Shown here piece by piece: positions 16,766-25,112 of a stretch of 64,000 bases of DNA; the first letter of the stretch is position 1; the number at the start of each line of letters is the position of its first letter. Below the pieces are notes generated by a model. The model saw only the letters and a program-made list of their open reading frames with translations. It did no database searches and was not told the DNA's origin. The stretch lies in assembly GCA_964454745.1 (NCBI GenBank), contig CAYVUI010000002.1, positions 34,037 to 98,036 on the forward strand, written 5' to 3'. This DNA is from CAYVUI01 sp964454745. Lineage in GTDB: Bacteria; Planctomycetota; Phycisphaerae; Sedimentisphaerales; Anaerohalosphaeraceae. The translations under genes and the position numbers were made by a program.

Positions 16766-18730
16766 ATGGCGAAAACCCTAACGTACAAAGTCCTCGAAAA
16801 ACACCTCGTAGAAGGCACACTCGAGCCCGGTCAGCCCATCGGCATCCGCATCGACCAGACCCTCACCCAGGACGCGACGGGCACCACGGCCTTTCTGCTC
16901 TTTGAATCTATGGGCACAGAACGCGTAAAGACAGACGTATCCGTAAGTTACGTCGACCACAACATGTCACAGTTCGGCCCGGAAAACCATAACGACCACC
17001 TCTACCTGCAAACGGTTTCGACCAAAGCGGGGGCTTATCACTCCCGCCCGGGTAACGGCATCTGCCACCAGGTGCACCTCGAACGCTTCGGCAAACCCGG
17101 CGCAACCCTGCTCGGCAGCGACTCCCACACCCCCACCGGCGGCGGAATCGGTATGATCGCCATCGGGGCAGGCGGAATGGACGTAGCAGTCGCCATGGGC
17201 GGCGGGCCGTTCTACCTGACCGCACCCAAGGTCATCGGCGTGAAACTCACCGGCCGGTTCTCACCCTGGGTCGCCAGCAAGGATATCATCCTGAAACTGC
17301 TCAGCATCCTGACCACCAAGGGCAATGTCGGCAATATCGTCGAATACTTCGGCCCCGGCGTCAGCAGCCTCTCGGTCCCCCAGCGAGCCACCGTAACCAA
17401 TATGGGAGCGGAACTGGGTGTTACCACCAGCGTTTTTCCAAGCGACGAAGCCACAAAGGCATTCCTGATCGCCCAGGAGCGCGGCGACGCCTTTACCCCT
17501 CTTGCCGCGGACGATGGCTGTAAATACGACCGCGTGATTGAAATCGACCTCTCCGCCCTGGAACCCATGGCTGCGTGCCCCAGCTCGCCGGATAATATCA
17601 AGGCCGTTTCCGAACTTAAAGGCACCCCCGTCGGCCAGGTTGTCGTCGGCTCCTGTACCAATTCGAGCTATACAGACCTGATGATGGTCGCCCAGACCCT
17701 AAAGAGCAGAAAAATCCACCCAATGGTCGAATTCGCGATTGCGCCCGGATCGAAACAGGTTCTGGAGATGCTGGCCCAAAACGGCGCCCTGGCGGATATC
17801 ATCGCCTCCGGTGCCCGGATTCTTGAATCCTCCTGCGGTCCGTGCATCGGCCAGGGCTTTTCCCCCGCCAATGATGTCGTCAGCGTTCGCACATTCAATC
17901 GGAACTTTGCCGGCAGAACCGGCACCAAAGGCGACACGGCTTATCTTGTAAGCCCGGAAACAGCCGTAGCCTGCGCCCTGACCGGAACCTTCAAGGATCC
18001 CCGCAAACTCGACCTTGATTACCCCAAAATTGACCTACCATCCCATTTTAACATTGATGACAAAATGATCGAACAGCCCGTGCCGGAAGCGGACGCTAAA
18101 AACGTGACCGTCCTTCGCGGCCCAACGATTGTCGTCCCGGAATCTCCGTCCGCCCTGCCGGACGTGCTGGAAGGCCAGGTGCTCCTCCGCTGCGGCGATA
18201 AGATCACCACGGACCATATTATGCCCGCCGGGCCGTTTTTGAAATACCGCTCGAATGTACCTGAATACGCCAAATACGTATTCAACTGCTTTAGCGAAGA
18301 AGGTGTGCCGAGCTTCGCCGACCGGGCCCTTGCCCTGAAAAAGCAGGGAACCGCCGGGATTATCGTTGCCGCTGATTCCTACGGACAGGGTTCCTCCCGT
18401 GAACACGCCGCCCTGTGCCCGATGTACCTTGGAGTTCGTGCGGTTCTGGCAAAGTCAATCGAGCGGATTCACAAGGCGAACCTCATTAACTTCTGCATCG
18501 TGCCCGTCGAGTTTGAAAACGCGGCTGATTACGACAAGATCGAACCGGAACACACTCTCCGCATGCCCAACCTTCGCGAAGCAATCGAAAAGAGCGACAC
18601 ACTGACCATCGAAAATGCAACCACGGGCAGTCAATTTACCGGAAAGCTCACTCTCTCACCGCGCGACCGCGAAATCCTTCTTGCAGACGGCCTGCTCAAC
18701 TTCACCCGGCAGAAAGCGGCGAAAAAATGA
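16766..18730 (+). CDS. Aconitate hydratase
   Basis: 654 residues from the ATG at 16766, preceded by AGGAAAG; the frame remains open upstream but that part has no family similarity. The [4Fe-4S] ligands are visible: Cys in VVGSCTNSSYTD and the pair in ESSCGPCIGQG. GSDSHTPTGGGIGM and the C-terminal GDKITTDHIMPAG and DSYGQGSSREHAA are substrate-site motifs. It interconverts citrate and isocitrate in the TCA cycle. The length and the swivel domain order fit the shorter bacterial/archaeal-type aconitase rather than AcnA or AcnB (about 870-890 residues). Its stop overlaps the next gene by four bases. Confidence 0.93.
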   Translation: MAKTLTYKVLEKHLVEGTLEPGQPIGIRIDQTLTQDATGTTAFLLFESMGTERVKTDVSVSYVDHNMSQFGPENHNDHLYLQTVSTKAGAYHSRPGNGICHQVHLERFGKPGATLLGSDSHTPTGGGIGMIAIGAGGMDVAVAMGGGPFYLTAPKVIGVKLTGRFSPWVASKDIILKLLSILTTKGNVGNIVEYFGPGVSSLSVPQRATVTNMGAELGVTTSVFPSDEATKAFLIAQERGDAFTPLAADDGCKYDRVIEIDLSALEPMAACPSSPDNIKAVSELKGTPVGQVVVGSCTNSSYTDLMMVAQTLKSRKIHPMVEFAIAPGSKQVLEMLAQNGALADIIASGARILESSCGPCIGQGFSPANDVVSVRTFNRNFAGRTGTKGDTAYLVSPETAVACALTGTFKDPRKLDLDYPKIDLPSHFNIDDKMIEQPVPEADAKNVTVLRGPTIVVPESPSALPDVLEGQVLLRCGDKITTDHIMPAGPFLKYRSNVPEYAKYVFNCFSEEGVPSFADRALALKKQGTAGIIVAADSYGQGSSREHAALCPMYLGVRAVLAKSIERIHKANLINFCIVPVEFENAADYDKIEPEHTLRMPNLREAIEKSDTLTIENATTGSQFTGKLTLSPRDREILLADGLLNFTRQKAAKK

Positions 18731-19263
18731 GCGATAATCCGATCCGAAATGTCGCTGTATTCGGCACCAGCAAGGCCAAAGAAGGTGACGGCGTTTTTGA
18801 ACTCGCCTTTGAGCTTGGTGCACTGTTAGCCCAAAACGGCTATACCCTCGTCAACGGCGGATACGGCGGGATTATGCTTGCCAGTGCAAAAGGAGCACGC
18901 GAGCATAAAGGGAATGCCATCGGTGTCACCTGCGAGGCCTTCAAACGCAGCGGTGTAAACGAATACATCACCGAGGAGGTTCCCACCCCGAACCTCCAGA
19001 TGCGGCTGCGAAAGCTGATCGAACTGGCGGATGCCTACGTTGTCCTGCCCGGGGCAACGGGTACCCTGCTCGAACTGGCCGACATCTGGGAACATAAAAA
19101 CAAAGGCTTTGCCCATGCGGACAATCCGATTATAATCATGGAAACGTTCTGGAAGCCCCTGCTGGACCTGATGGCGGGAATCGACGCCAAGGCGGCAAAA
19201 TGTATACAAACCGCTCGTACCGCCGCCGGGGTTATTGAGCTTTTAACTGAACTGGAAACGTAG
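18727..19263 (+). CDS. LOG-like Rossmann-fold nucleotide-binding protein with altered PGGxGT motif
   Basis: 178 residues, starting in an ATGA overlap with the aconitase stop. It has the fold marks of the LOG/lysine-decarboxylase-like family: VAVFGTSKAKEGDG at the N-terminus, LVNGGYGGIMLASAKGA, and LPGATGTLLELADIWE. The last replaces the usual PGGxGTxxE of nucleotide 5'-monophosphate phosphoribohydrolases with PGATGTLLE, losing one Gly but keeping Thr and Glu. The family releases bases such as cytokinins from their monophosphates; whether this variant is active is uncertain. Coupling to aconitase is conserved only as far as this window shows. Confidence 0.8.
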   Translation: MSDNPIRNVAVFGTSKAKEGDGVFELAFELGALLAQNGYTLVNGGYGGIMLASAKGAREHKGNAIGVTCEAFKRSGVNEYITEEVPTPNLQMRLRKLIELADAYVVLPGATGTLLELADIWEHKNKGFAHADNPIIIMETFWKPLLDLMAGIDAKAAKCIQTARTAAGVIELLTELET

Positions 19264-19277
19264 CGGAAAAGATGGTA

Positions 19278-19305
19278 CAAATTGCAAGGTTCACCTTACA
19301 ATTTG
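19278..19305. terminator. Inverted repeat after aconitase-LOG operon
   Basis: CAAATTG-c-AAGG (19278-19289) pairs with CCTT-a-CAATTTG (19294-19305) around TTCA. It lies 15 bases after the LOG-like gene stop. The first T-run (six T) comes about 13 bases later, so termination is likely but not textbook. Confidence 0.4.
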
Positions 19306-19351
19306 CGCTAAAATATTGCTTTTTTGAGCCTGATCGAATGGAAGCGACCAA

Positions 19352-20323
19352 ATGAACAAAATAATCGATGTCTTTATTATCTTCTTTATTGTTTTCGCTG
19401 GATGCCTTTTTGCCCAGCAGGAACCGCAAGTAAACGATCCCAACACGACCCGGCAGACCGAACCGGAACCCTCGCTGCGGATCAAGCCGACCAAAAGTTT
19501 CATCGAAAACCGGCCACCGGCCAGGCAGGTCAAACGCCCTGCCGCAATTCGAGATGGATTCATCCTTTACGGTGATTACGGCACCATCCAGAAGACCGAA
19601 CAGGGGCTGATTTTTCTCAATCAGAATGTCATTGATGATACACGGGTCAAACTCAAGGAACAAACCCCTCTCGAACTGCTGAATTCCTCAACGCTGGCGG
19701 CGATGGAACGTTTTTACGAAATCGAATTTCTCCAAAAGCAATCCACCGAAGATGCTGATCCGGAAAATCTGCCCAAAGCCCCGATTCGTCTCTGGGCTCG
19801 AGTCACCCGATTCAACGGCAAAAACTACCTGTTCCCGATGCATTTTATCCCCCTCCAGTCAACCGAAATACAACCTGCACAACCCGCCGAACAGACGGAC
19901 ACTGGGGAAAACACGATTGAAACGGAAGGTGAAACCACAGAGGAGCCTCAAAACGACGAAGATTCCATCCTCCCGCCGGAAGTGCTCGAAAAACTAAAGC
20001 CCAAACGCGTTGTCAATCTCGCCCTGATGCGGGAATATCTCGAGAAAGAGAACGATGTGCTGCTGGTCCACCGCAGCGGCTTTCTCGAACAGCAGGATGG
20101 GAATTGGATTTTCCGGATTGACGGCTTCGGCACCAAGATCGAGCATCTTACCTTTGACCTGCTGCCCTGCCAGACACTGCAAAATGCCCGGCGAATCATC
20201 GAAGCGGGTCGTTTTCGTCAGCGGTACAATATCTCCGGCATTGTGACCCGGTACAATAACAAGGACTACCTGCTGCTCCAGTTGGCAGAGCGAACGTATA
20301 CCCATGGTAATTTTTCTCAGTAG
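19352..20323 (+). CDS. Secreted hypothetical protein
   Basis: 323 residues, with GGAAG seven bases before the ATG. Residues 1-21 are a signal peptide (FIIFFIVFAGCLFAQQ); the Cys after FAG could be a lipidation site, though the -3 residue is Phe rather than Leu, so signal peptidase I cleavage near AQ is equally possible. A Pro/Glu/Thr-rich linker follows, then two related segments (WARVTRFNGKNYLFPMHF and SGIVTRYNNKDYLLLQLA) that look like a duplicated small beta-domain. I recall similar proteins in planctomycetes but no function. Only eight bases separate it from hisD. Confidence 0.65.
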   Translation: MNKIIDVFIIFFIVFAGCLFAQQEPQVNDPNTTRQTEPEPSLRIKPTKSFIENRPPARQVKRPAAIRDGFILYGDYGTIQKTEQGLIFLNQNVIDDTRVKLKEQTPLELLNSSTLAAMERFYEIEFLQKQSTEDADPENLPKAPIRLWARVTRFNGKNYLFPMHFIPLQSTEIQPAQPAEQTDTGENTIETEGETTEEPQNDEDSILPPEVLEKLKPKRVVNLALMREYLEKENDVLLVHRSGFLEQQDGNWIFRIDGFGTKIEHLTFDLLPCQTLQNARRIIEAGRFRQRYNISGIVTRYNNKDYLLLQLAERTYTHGNFSQ

Positions 20324-20331
20324 GCCATTCA

Positions 20332-21627
20332 ATGCGAAATGATTTTGTCCTCCAATACGATCAGTCTGGATTCTCCGAGAACCTTGGCCGGCTGCGCAGC
20401 CGAATTCTCGAAGGCGCTTACTGGCCTTTAAACGATCCGCGTTACCAGTCCCTGCGGGAGATTATCGCCGCAGTGATCGAAAAAGGCGACCAGGCACTTG
20501 TAGAATTTACCAGCAAGTTTGACAATACTGAGCTTGCTCCCGATCAATTTAAGGTAACCCCGGAGGCCATTAAAAAAGCCCACCAGCAGGTGGACGGCAA
20601 ATTACTCAGCGCGATCAAACGCTCCATCGAGAACGTGCGAAAATATCAGAAGGAGATCTTTAACGGCAATTCCATCCCAGGCAAAGTAAAATACACTCCC
20701 ATTGCGCAGGCGGGATTGTGTATCCCCGGGGCCTCCGCCCCGCTGCCAAGTACCGTGATTATGACCGCGGTACCCGCACAGGTAGCCGGGGTAAAAAACC
20801 TGACCCTGGTTTCACCACCGCGTTTTGAAGGATCGATTCATCCGGTCATTCTCGCGGTCTGCCATGAGCTTGGTATCACGGATGTATACCGAATCGGCGG
20901 AGCCCACGCCGTCGCAGCCATGGCTTATGGTACGGAAACCATCGAGCGGGTTCAGAAAATCGTCGGTCCCGGCAACCAGTGGGTTCAACTGGCCAAGCGC
21001 GAGGTCTTCGGCCAGGTGGATATCGATTCCATCGCCGGCCCCAGTGAGGTATTGATTCTTGCCGGCGAGAAGGCCCGGCCCGACTGGATCGCCGCGGATA
21101 TGCTAAGTCAGGCCGAACACGCACCCGGCAGCGCGATCGTATTTACAGATTCAGAAAAACTGGCGGAGAATATCCTTACCTGTCTCGAAGACCAGGTGCA
21201 GAGGCTCTCGCGCAGTGACGAAACCCTTGAATGCCTTGAGGCTTTTTCGGGGATCGTCGTCTTTAAAGACATCGACCAGGTGATCGAACACGCCAATGAT
21301 TTCGCTACCGAGCATCTGCAAATCCAGTTCGGCGATAAGTCCAATGCAGTCGCGGAACGGATTGAAAACGCAGGCGCGATCTTTATCGGGGAGTATACAC
21401 CCGTCGCAACGGGCGATTACTTTGCCGGTCCCAGCCACACACTGCCGACTGGGATGAGTGCCAAGTTTTTCTCGCCGCTTTCATGCAATGATTTCGTAAA
21501 ATCATCGAGCCTGATCCAGTACAGCCGGGAAAAACTGCTCGAAGACGCAGAGAATATCATCCAGATCGCAGAATGTGAAGGGCTCGACGCACACGCCAAC
21601 AGCGTACGGATTCGCACCAAGCCTTAG
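20332..21627 (+). CDS. hisD: Histidinol dehydrogenase
   Basis: 431 residues, the normal HisD length. It oxidises L-histidinol twice with NAD to give histidine, the last two steps of the pathway. Visible landmarks: YTPIAQAGLCIPGASAPLPS, the NAD-binding IVGPGNQWVQLAKREVFG, AGPSEVLILAGEKA, the zinc/catalytic SQAEHAPGS and the EHLQIQF and GPSHTLPTG segments. No other his gene lies in the window; it sits behind a secreted hypothetical and converges with the next gene, so histidine genes are dispersed here. Confidence 0.95.
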   Translation: MRNDFVLQYDQSGFSENLGRLRSRILEGAYWPLNDPRYQSLREIIAAVIEKGDQALVEFTSKFDNTELAPDQFKVTPEAIKKAHQQVDGKLLSAIKRSIENVRKYQKEIFNGNSIPGKVKYTPIAQAGLCIPGASAPLPSTVIMTAVPAQVAGVKNLTLVSPPRFEGSIHPVILAVCHELGITDVYRIGGAHAVAAMAYGTETIERVQKIVGPGNQWVQLAKREVFGQVDIDSIAGPSEVLILAGEKARPDWIAADMLSQAEHAPGSAIVFTDSEKLAENILTCLEDQVQRLSRSDETLECLEAFSGIVVFKDIDQVIEHANDFATEHLQIQFGDKSNAVAERIENAGAIFIGEYTPVATGDYFAGPSHTLPTGMSAKFFSPLSCNDFVKSSSLIQYSREKLLEDAENIIQIAECEGLDAHANSVRIRTKP

Positions 21628-21633
21628 AAGCTG

Positions 21634-22128
21634 TTACTCTTCGAGATCAACCTGAAGGATCTGGCCCATCTGCCCGGAAAGCTCCTCGATCTTGTCCTCA
21701 TCCAACTGGGGATTGACCACTTTCTGAAGCTCATCTTTGCCGCGCATCTTCAGCGACCAAATTTCGGCGCCGTTCTCGATTTTTGAGGATTCATAACGCA
21801 AAAGCCGTTTCCGCATCAGCACCAGCGTCAATACAAAACGAAAATTGAGTTTATCAGGGTCTGTCTCATCTGCCAGCCGTTCAAAAAAAGAGACCAGCAT
21901 GTCATCATCCACGAAGAGCTTTTTCTTTTCCGCTTCGGGTGTGCGGCGTGTCTTCCAGAAACAGTAGACGATCGGCTGGTGCTCGTTCCAGTATTCAAGA
22001 GAGAAATCCTGTCTCTCCAGTCCCTCGGGCGTATCCACGAGAGCGGCGTAATAGTCCTGCCCCTCGGCAATTTCCTCTCCGGTTCCGCAACAATGCCCCA
22101 GCGGTTTTTTGATTTCCCATTCAGCCAT
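21634..22128 (-). CDS. Conserved hypothetical protein with possible N-terminal zinc site
   Basis: 164 residues. The N-terminus (IKKPLGHCCGTGEEIAEGQD) resembles a treble-clef-like opening, followed by an acidic soluble domain with a helical stretch (LNFRFVLTLVLMRKRLLRYE). There is no signal peptide. The pattern (short zinc-knuckle-like start, VYCFWKTRR, DDDMLVSFFERLADE) is familiar from planctomycete hypotheticals, but I cannot assign a function. It is eight bases downstream of the HhH-protein gene and probably in one transcript with it. Confidence 0.65.
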   Translation of the reverse strand: MAEWEIKKPLGHCCGTGEEIAEGQDYYAALVDTPEGLERQDFSLEYWNEHQPIVYCFWKTRRTPEAEKKKLFVDDDMLVSFFERLADETDPDKLNFRFVLTLVLMRKRLLRYESSKIENGAEIWSLKMRGKDELQKVVNPQLDEDKIEELSGQMGQILQVDLEE

Positions 22129-22136
22129 ATCAGTTC

Positions 22137-22451
22137 TTACTCAAAGATCAATTCATCCTGAATTTTTTCTACGGTTTTCGGCCCGAAGCCGTGTATCTTC
22201 TGCAGGTCATTTGCCGCAACATATGCAGGCTTTCGCGGGGTGTTTTCACGATAATCAATCACGGACTGCGCCCTTGTCGGACCGATCCCCTCCAGGCGGG
22301 AAAGGCTGGCCGCACAGGCGGTATTCGGATTGATTCGGTCCTGGATGGCAAAATCGGCACCACTGCCTTTGGCCGCACCGGTTAGCACCGTCAATACCAA
22401 ACAGCCTGCAAGAGCAGTAAAAATCAGAAAATGTAAGGAAGAAATTCGCAT
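22137..22451 (-). CDS. ComEA-like helix-hairpin-helix protein
   Basis: 104 residues from the ATG at 22451; an upstream TTG adds five. An N-terminal membrane anchor or signal (LHFLIFTALAGCLVLTVL) precedes a double helix-hairpin-helix: NPNTACAASLSRLEGIGPTR with IGPTRAQSVIDYR, and LQKIHGFGPKTVEKIQDEL. HhH pairs bind the DNA backbone without sequence preference; ComEA is the periplasmic DNA receptor of natural transformation. Here the anchoring hydrophobic stretch fits an exported DNA-binding protein. No comEC is nearby, so the competence role is inferred from the family only. Confidence 0.75.
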   Translation of the reverse strand: MRISSLHFLIFTALAGCLVLTVLTGAAKGSGADFAIQDRINPNTACAASLSRLEGIGPTRAQSVIDYRENTPRKPAYVAANDLQKIHGFGPKTVEKIQDELIFE

Positions 22452-22513
22452 ATCCAAATTTGACAAACCCCGCTGCCGTCTTGTTCACATCAGGCGAGGA
22501 TTTACATCTCCGC

Positions 22514-23992
22514 TTATTTTCGCAATATCGTTTTTTGAATCTTCGCCAGGGACATATAAGCCTTTTTGGGTTTGCAGTCCTTGGTCAGCAACCCGCTGCC
22601 GGGCACGAGAATGCCCTTGCCGTCGGCCAGGTTCGCATAGGTAACGGAATTGACGAACGGTTTGCCCAACGCGACCTTGTAAAACTGTTCGATCCACTCA
22701 CTTTGAAGCTGCTGGTCCCATTCGTGATGCCAGATACCGCTTTGTTCACTGGTCTTGCCGAGGATCATGCTGCCGTCCGGCACGGAAACCTCCGTAATAT
22801 GCAGCGGTTTGGGAACCGGCACAAAACTATCCAGCTTGGAGGAAAGCTGCATCATATCCCGCAAATGCATCCCGAGCTTATTGAGCCCGAAATTTACCTG
22901 TAGACCGAACGCGTCGAAACTGATCCCGCTCTGGATCACGGTATCCACATAAATCAGCGGCGGCACGGTTTCCTTTTTCACCGAGTAATACTCACCCCAG
23001 GGATACACCAGCTCAACCACTTTACGGGAACGCGACTCCGCACTCTTGGCAGCCAGGCAGGCGGCACGGGTCATTTCGATCGCCTGTTCAAAGTTCATGC
23101 CAAACAGGTTGTCGCAGTTCATTCCGCTGATCACCCGCCAGGTATGGACATAATTTCGATACCTGTGAACCAGGGTCGATATAAAGTGATAACACGCCTC
23201 TCGCAGCTTGCCGAAATCCCGCTTTTTATCCAGCAGCCAGGGCGGGAGCATATCCTTGCGGAACCGAATCAGCGGTCCAGCACAGACGGCAACACGCCGG
23301 CCGGCAAGCTGATCGATGCATTTGTCAATATAAGTAAAATCAAACTGTCCCTTTTCTTTCTCGATCTTTGCCCAGTTGATGGGAATCGTTACATAACCAA
23401 AGAGGTCCAGAAGAGCCTTGCGGTATGCTTCATTGAACATAAGATCCGGTGAGAGCACACAGCCGAGGGTATGTTTGCCCAGGTTGCGGCTCTTGCAGCG
23501 AAGACTGAGAAAATGCTCGCCGTGTCGCACCGCAAAAGCCTCCGAAAACGACATCGCCTGGTACAGCGACTGATCGGCCAGCGAAGCGGCCTTTTCGGGC
23601 TCATCGATATGTTTGACCGCGTCGATAAAAAACTCCATCGCGGCCTTGATCTGCTGGGACTGTTCGGGCGTTTCCTCAAAAACAGCCCAATCCTCGCGTT
23701 TGAGGGTAATTTGCATGAGCTTGGCCCGAGCCAGCTCAACATTGAGATTATACGGCGTTTCACGGGCCGGCAGACAGGTCGTATGAAGCATCACTTTGCC
23801 AAATCCATGGACCTCCCACAGCAGCGCAAGGCCTGCCGATTCCGCAGAGCGCTTCGTACAGATGATCCGGCCGTCGTCAAACTCGATCGTGTTGGCGGAA
23901 GAAAGCGCAACTGTATCTCCCCCAAAGAGATAGCACGCACCGAGGCGGTAATCCTTATTTAATTTGCCGTCCTTGTAAACCTCGAATTTCAA
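22514..23992 (-). CDS. GH10-like (beta)-barrel protein lacking the catalytic acid/base
   Basis: 492 residues starting with TTG, the only start available after an in-frame stop. Residues 1-170 resemble a carbohydrate-binding beta-domain. The rest follows the GH10 xylanase barrel: INWAKIEKEKGQFDFTYID is the usual strand-2 region, and LHITEVSVPDG keeps the nucleophile Glu (about residue 401). But the acid/base strand, normally WDVVNE, reads HTWRVISGMNCDN, and the GHTLVWH site reads AGPLIRF. There is no signal peptide. Such variants occur in planctomycetes; it may bind rather than cleave glycans. It is apparently monocistronic. Confidence 0.75.
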   Translation of the reverse strand: MKFEVYKDGKLNKDYRLGACYLFGGDTVALSSANTIEFDDGRIICTKRSAESAGLALLWEVHGFGKVMLHTTCLPARETPYNLNVELARAKLMQITLKREDWAVFEETPEQSQQIKAAMEFFIDAVKHIDEPEKAASLADQSLYQAMSFSEAFAVRHGEHFLSLRCKSRNLGKHTLGCVLSPDLMFNEAYRKALLDLFGYVTIPINWAKIEKEKGQFDFTYIDKCIDQLAGRRVAVCAGPLIRFRKDMLPPWLLDKKRDFGKLREACYHFISTLVHRYRNYVHTWRVISGMNCDNLFGMNFEQAIEMTRAACLAAKSAESRSRKVVELVYPWGEYYSVKKETVPPLIYVDTVIQSGISFDAFGLQVNFGLNKLGMHLRDMMQLSSKLDSFVPVPKPLHITEVSVPDGSMILGKTSEQSGIWHHEWDQQLQSEWIEQFYKVALGKPFVNSVTYANLADGKGILVPGSGLLTKDCKPKKAYMSLAKIQKTILRK

Positions 23993-24088
23993 TCGGTCAC
24001 CGTTGAGTTTAATATCTGTATTTGTTTGTCAAAGTCGTATTGCTTCTAAAGGCAGGGATTATAGCATTTGCCGCTCAATAATGCAAAA

Positions 24089-24105
24089 CCCTTCCTGAGG
24101 AAGGG
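24089..24105. repeat. Perfect short hairpin CCCTTCC-tga-GGAAGGG
   Basis: Seven-base perfect inverted repeat with a three-base loop, in the 296-base gap between divergent genes. Its position upstream of both starts means it terminates neither coding gene; it may act as an operator or insulator. Confidence 0.4.
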
Positions 24106-24152
24106 TAAAATTGTGGGTTTTTTAGACCTGAAAGAAAAGCAGAAAATTAAAA

Positions 24153-24183
24153 AAATCCGAAATTAATAGGAATTTTCGGATTT
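24153..24183. terminator. Bidirectional terminator-like hairpin
   Basis: AAATCCGAAA (24153-24162) pairs with TTTTCGGATTT (24173-24183). A-rich on one side and T-rich on the other, it could stop transcription in either direction, isolating the iron operon from the GH10-like gene. Confidence 0.45.
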
Positions 24184-24206
24184 GATAAGAAGCACCTGAA
24201 ATTCGG

Positions 24207-24235
24207 TTGACAAGTTAGGAGAGACTTATTATGTT
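24207..24235 (+). promoter_or_regulatory. Sigma-70 promoter of iron-uptake operon
   Basis: TTGACA at 24207-24212, 17-base spacer, TATGTT at 24230-24235, about 50 bases before the DtxR-FeoA start. A second TTGACA begins at 24235. Metal-dependent autoregulation by the encoded DtxR-type protein is plausible, but I could not identify a convincing DtxR palindrome. Confidence 0.45.
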
Positions 24236-24288
24236 TGACAAGGCTTTATTGCGAATTAAACAGTGTATCTGGATAAGGAAATGCTTCA

Positions 24289-25053
24289 TTGGGCACTGAA
24301 GCGAAAATACTAAGTGCAAGCCTGGAAAATTATCTCGAGGCCATCTACCAGATTGTCTCGGAAAAAGGCGGCGTTCGCGCGAAGGATATTGCCAAATCGC
24401 TGGGTGTAAAAGCCGGGTCGGTCACCACGGCACTGCAGACTCTCGCAGAGGGTGAATACATCAACTATCAGCCTTACGAAGTGATCTCCCTGACTGAAAA
24501 AGGCCAGCAGGAAGCCAAAGAAATCGTCCGTAAACACGAAATATTAAAGGATTTCTTCACCGAAATACTCGGCGCAAGCCCCAAAGCCGCTGAAACCGGT
24601 GCCTGCGAGATCGAGCATGTGATTCCGGAGGAAGTGCTGTCACGCCTGATCCGCTTCACCGAATTTGTCCAGGCGTGCCCGCGATGCGGAAACGGGCTCA
24701 TTGAGCGGTTCCATGATTATTATCAGAAGAATGAAATGTGTGATTCAAAGGAATGCAAAACCTGTGTAAACGAGGGAATCGCCGGACTAGAACAGGAAAA
24801 ACAGCGATTAGGCAATTCAGGCAAACATCTGCGGCTGGCAGACATTGAGGTCGGCAGCCGATGCGTAGTCAAAGGCATCGGGCAAAAAGGGGCCTCACGC
24901 CAGCGGCTGGTAGAAATGGGTATCAGCCGGGGAGCTGTAGTCGAGGTGGAGCGGGTTGCACCGCTGGGCGACCCAATCGAAGTAAAGGTAAAAGGATACC
25001 ATCTCTCGATCCGCAAGGAAGAGGCGGTGAATATCGAGGTGGAGCAGGCATAA
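24289..25053 (+). CDS. DtxR/MntR-type metalloregulator fused to a FeoA domain
   Basis: 254 residues with a TTG start; an in-frame stop lies 15 bases upstream and AAGGA is nine bases before the TTG. Residues 1-65 are the winged helix (LENYLEAIYQIVSEKGGVRA, ITTALQTL-like VTTALQTLAEGEYINY). Residues 66-130 are the dimerisation and metal domain (EACEIEHV-type CEIEHVIPEEVLSRLIRF). A Cys-rich link (CPRCG, then MCDSKECKTC) joins it to a FeoA-type SH3 domain (LRLADIEVGSRCVVKGIG, VVEVERVAPLGDPIEVKVKG). FeoA normally assists FeoB; fusing it to the regulator couples sensing and transport. First gene of the operon with feoB. Confidence 0.88.
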   Translation: MGTEAKILSASLENYLEAIYQIVSEKGGVRAKDIAKSLGVKAGSVTTALQTLAEGEYINYQPYEVISLTEKGQQEAKEIVRKHEILKDFFTEILGASPKAAETGACEIEHVIPEEVLSRLIRFTEFVQACPRCGNGLIERFHDYYQKNEMCDSKECKTCVNEGIAGLEQEKQRLGNSGKHLRLADIEVGSRCVVKGIGQKGASRQRLVEMGISRGAVVEVERVAPLGDPIEVKVKGYHLSIRKEEAVNIEVEQA

Positions 25054-25112
25054 AAAAATTTAAACAAAAAGTACGCCGCAACAAACATTCAGACTCGTAG
25101 AAGGATAAAAAG

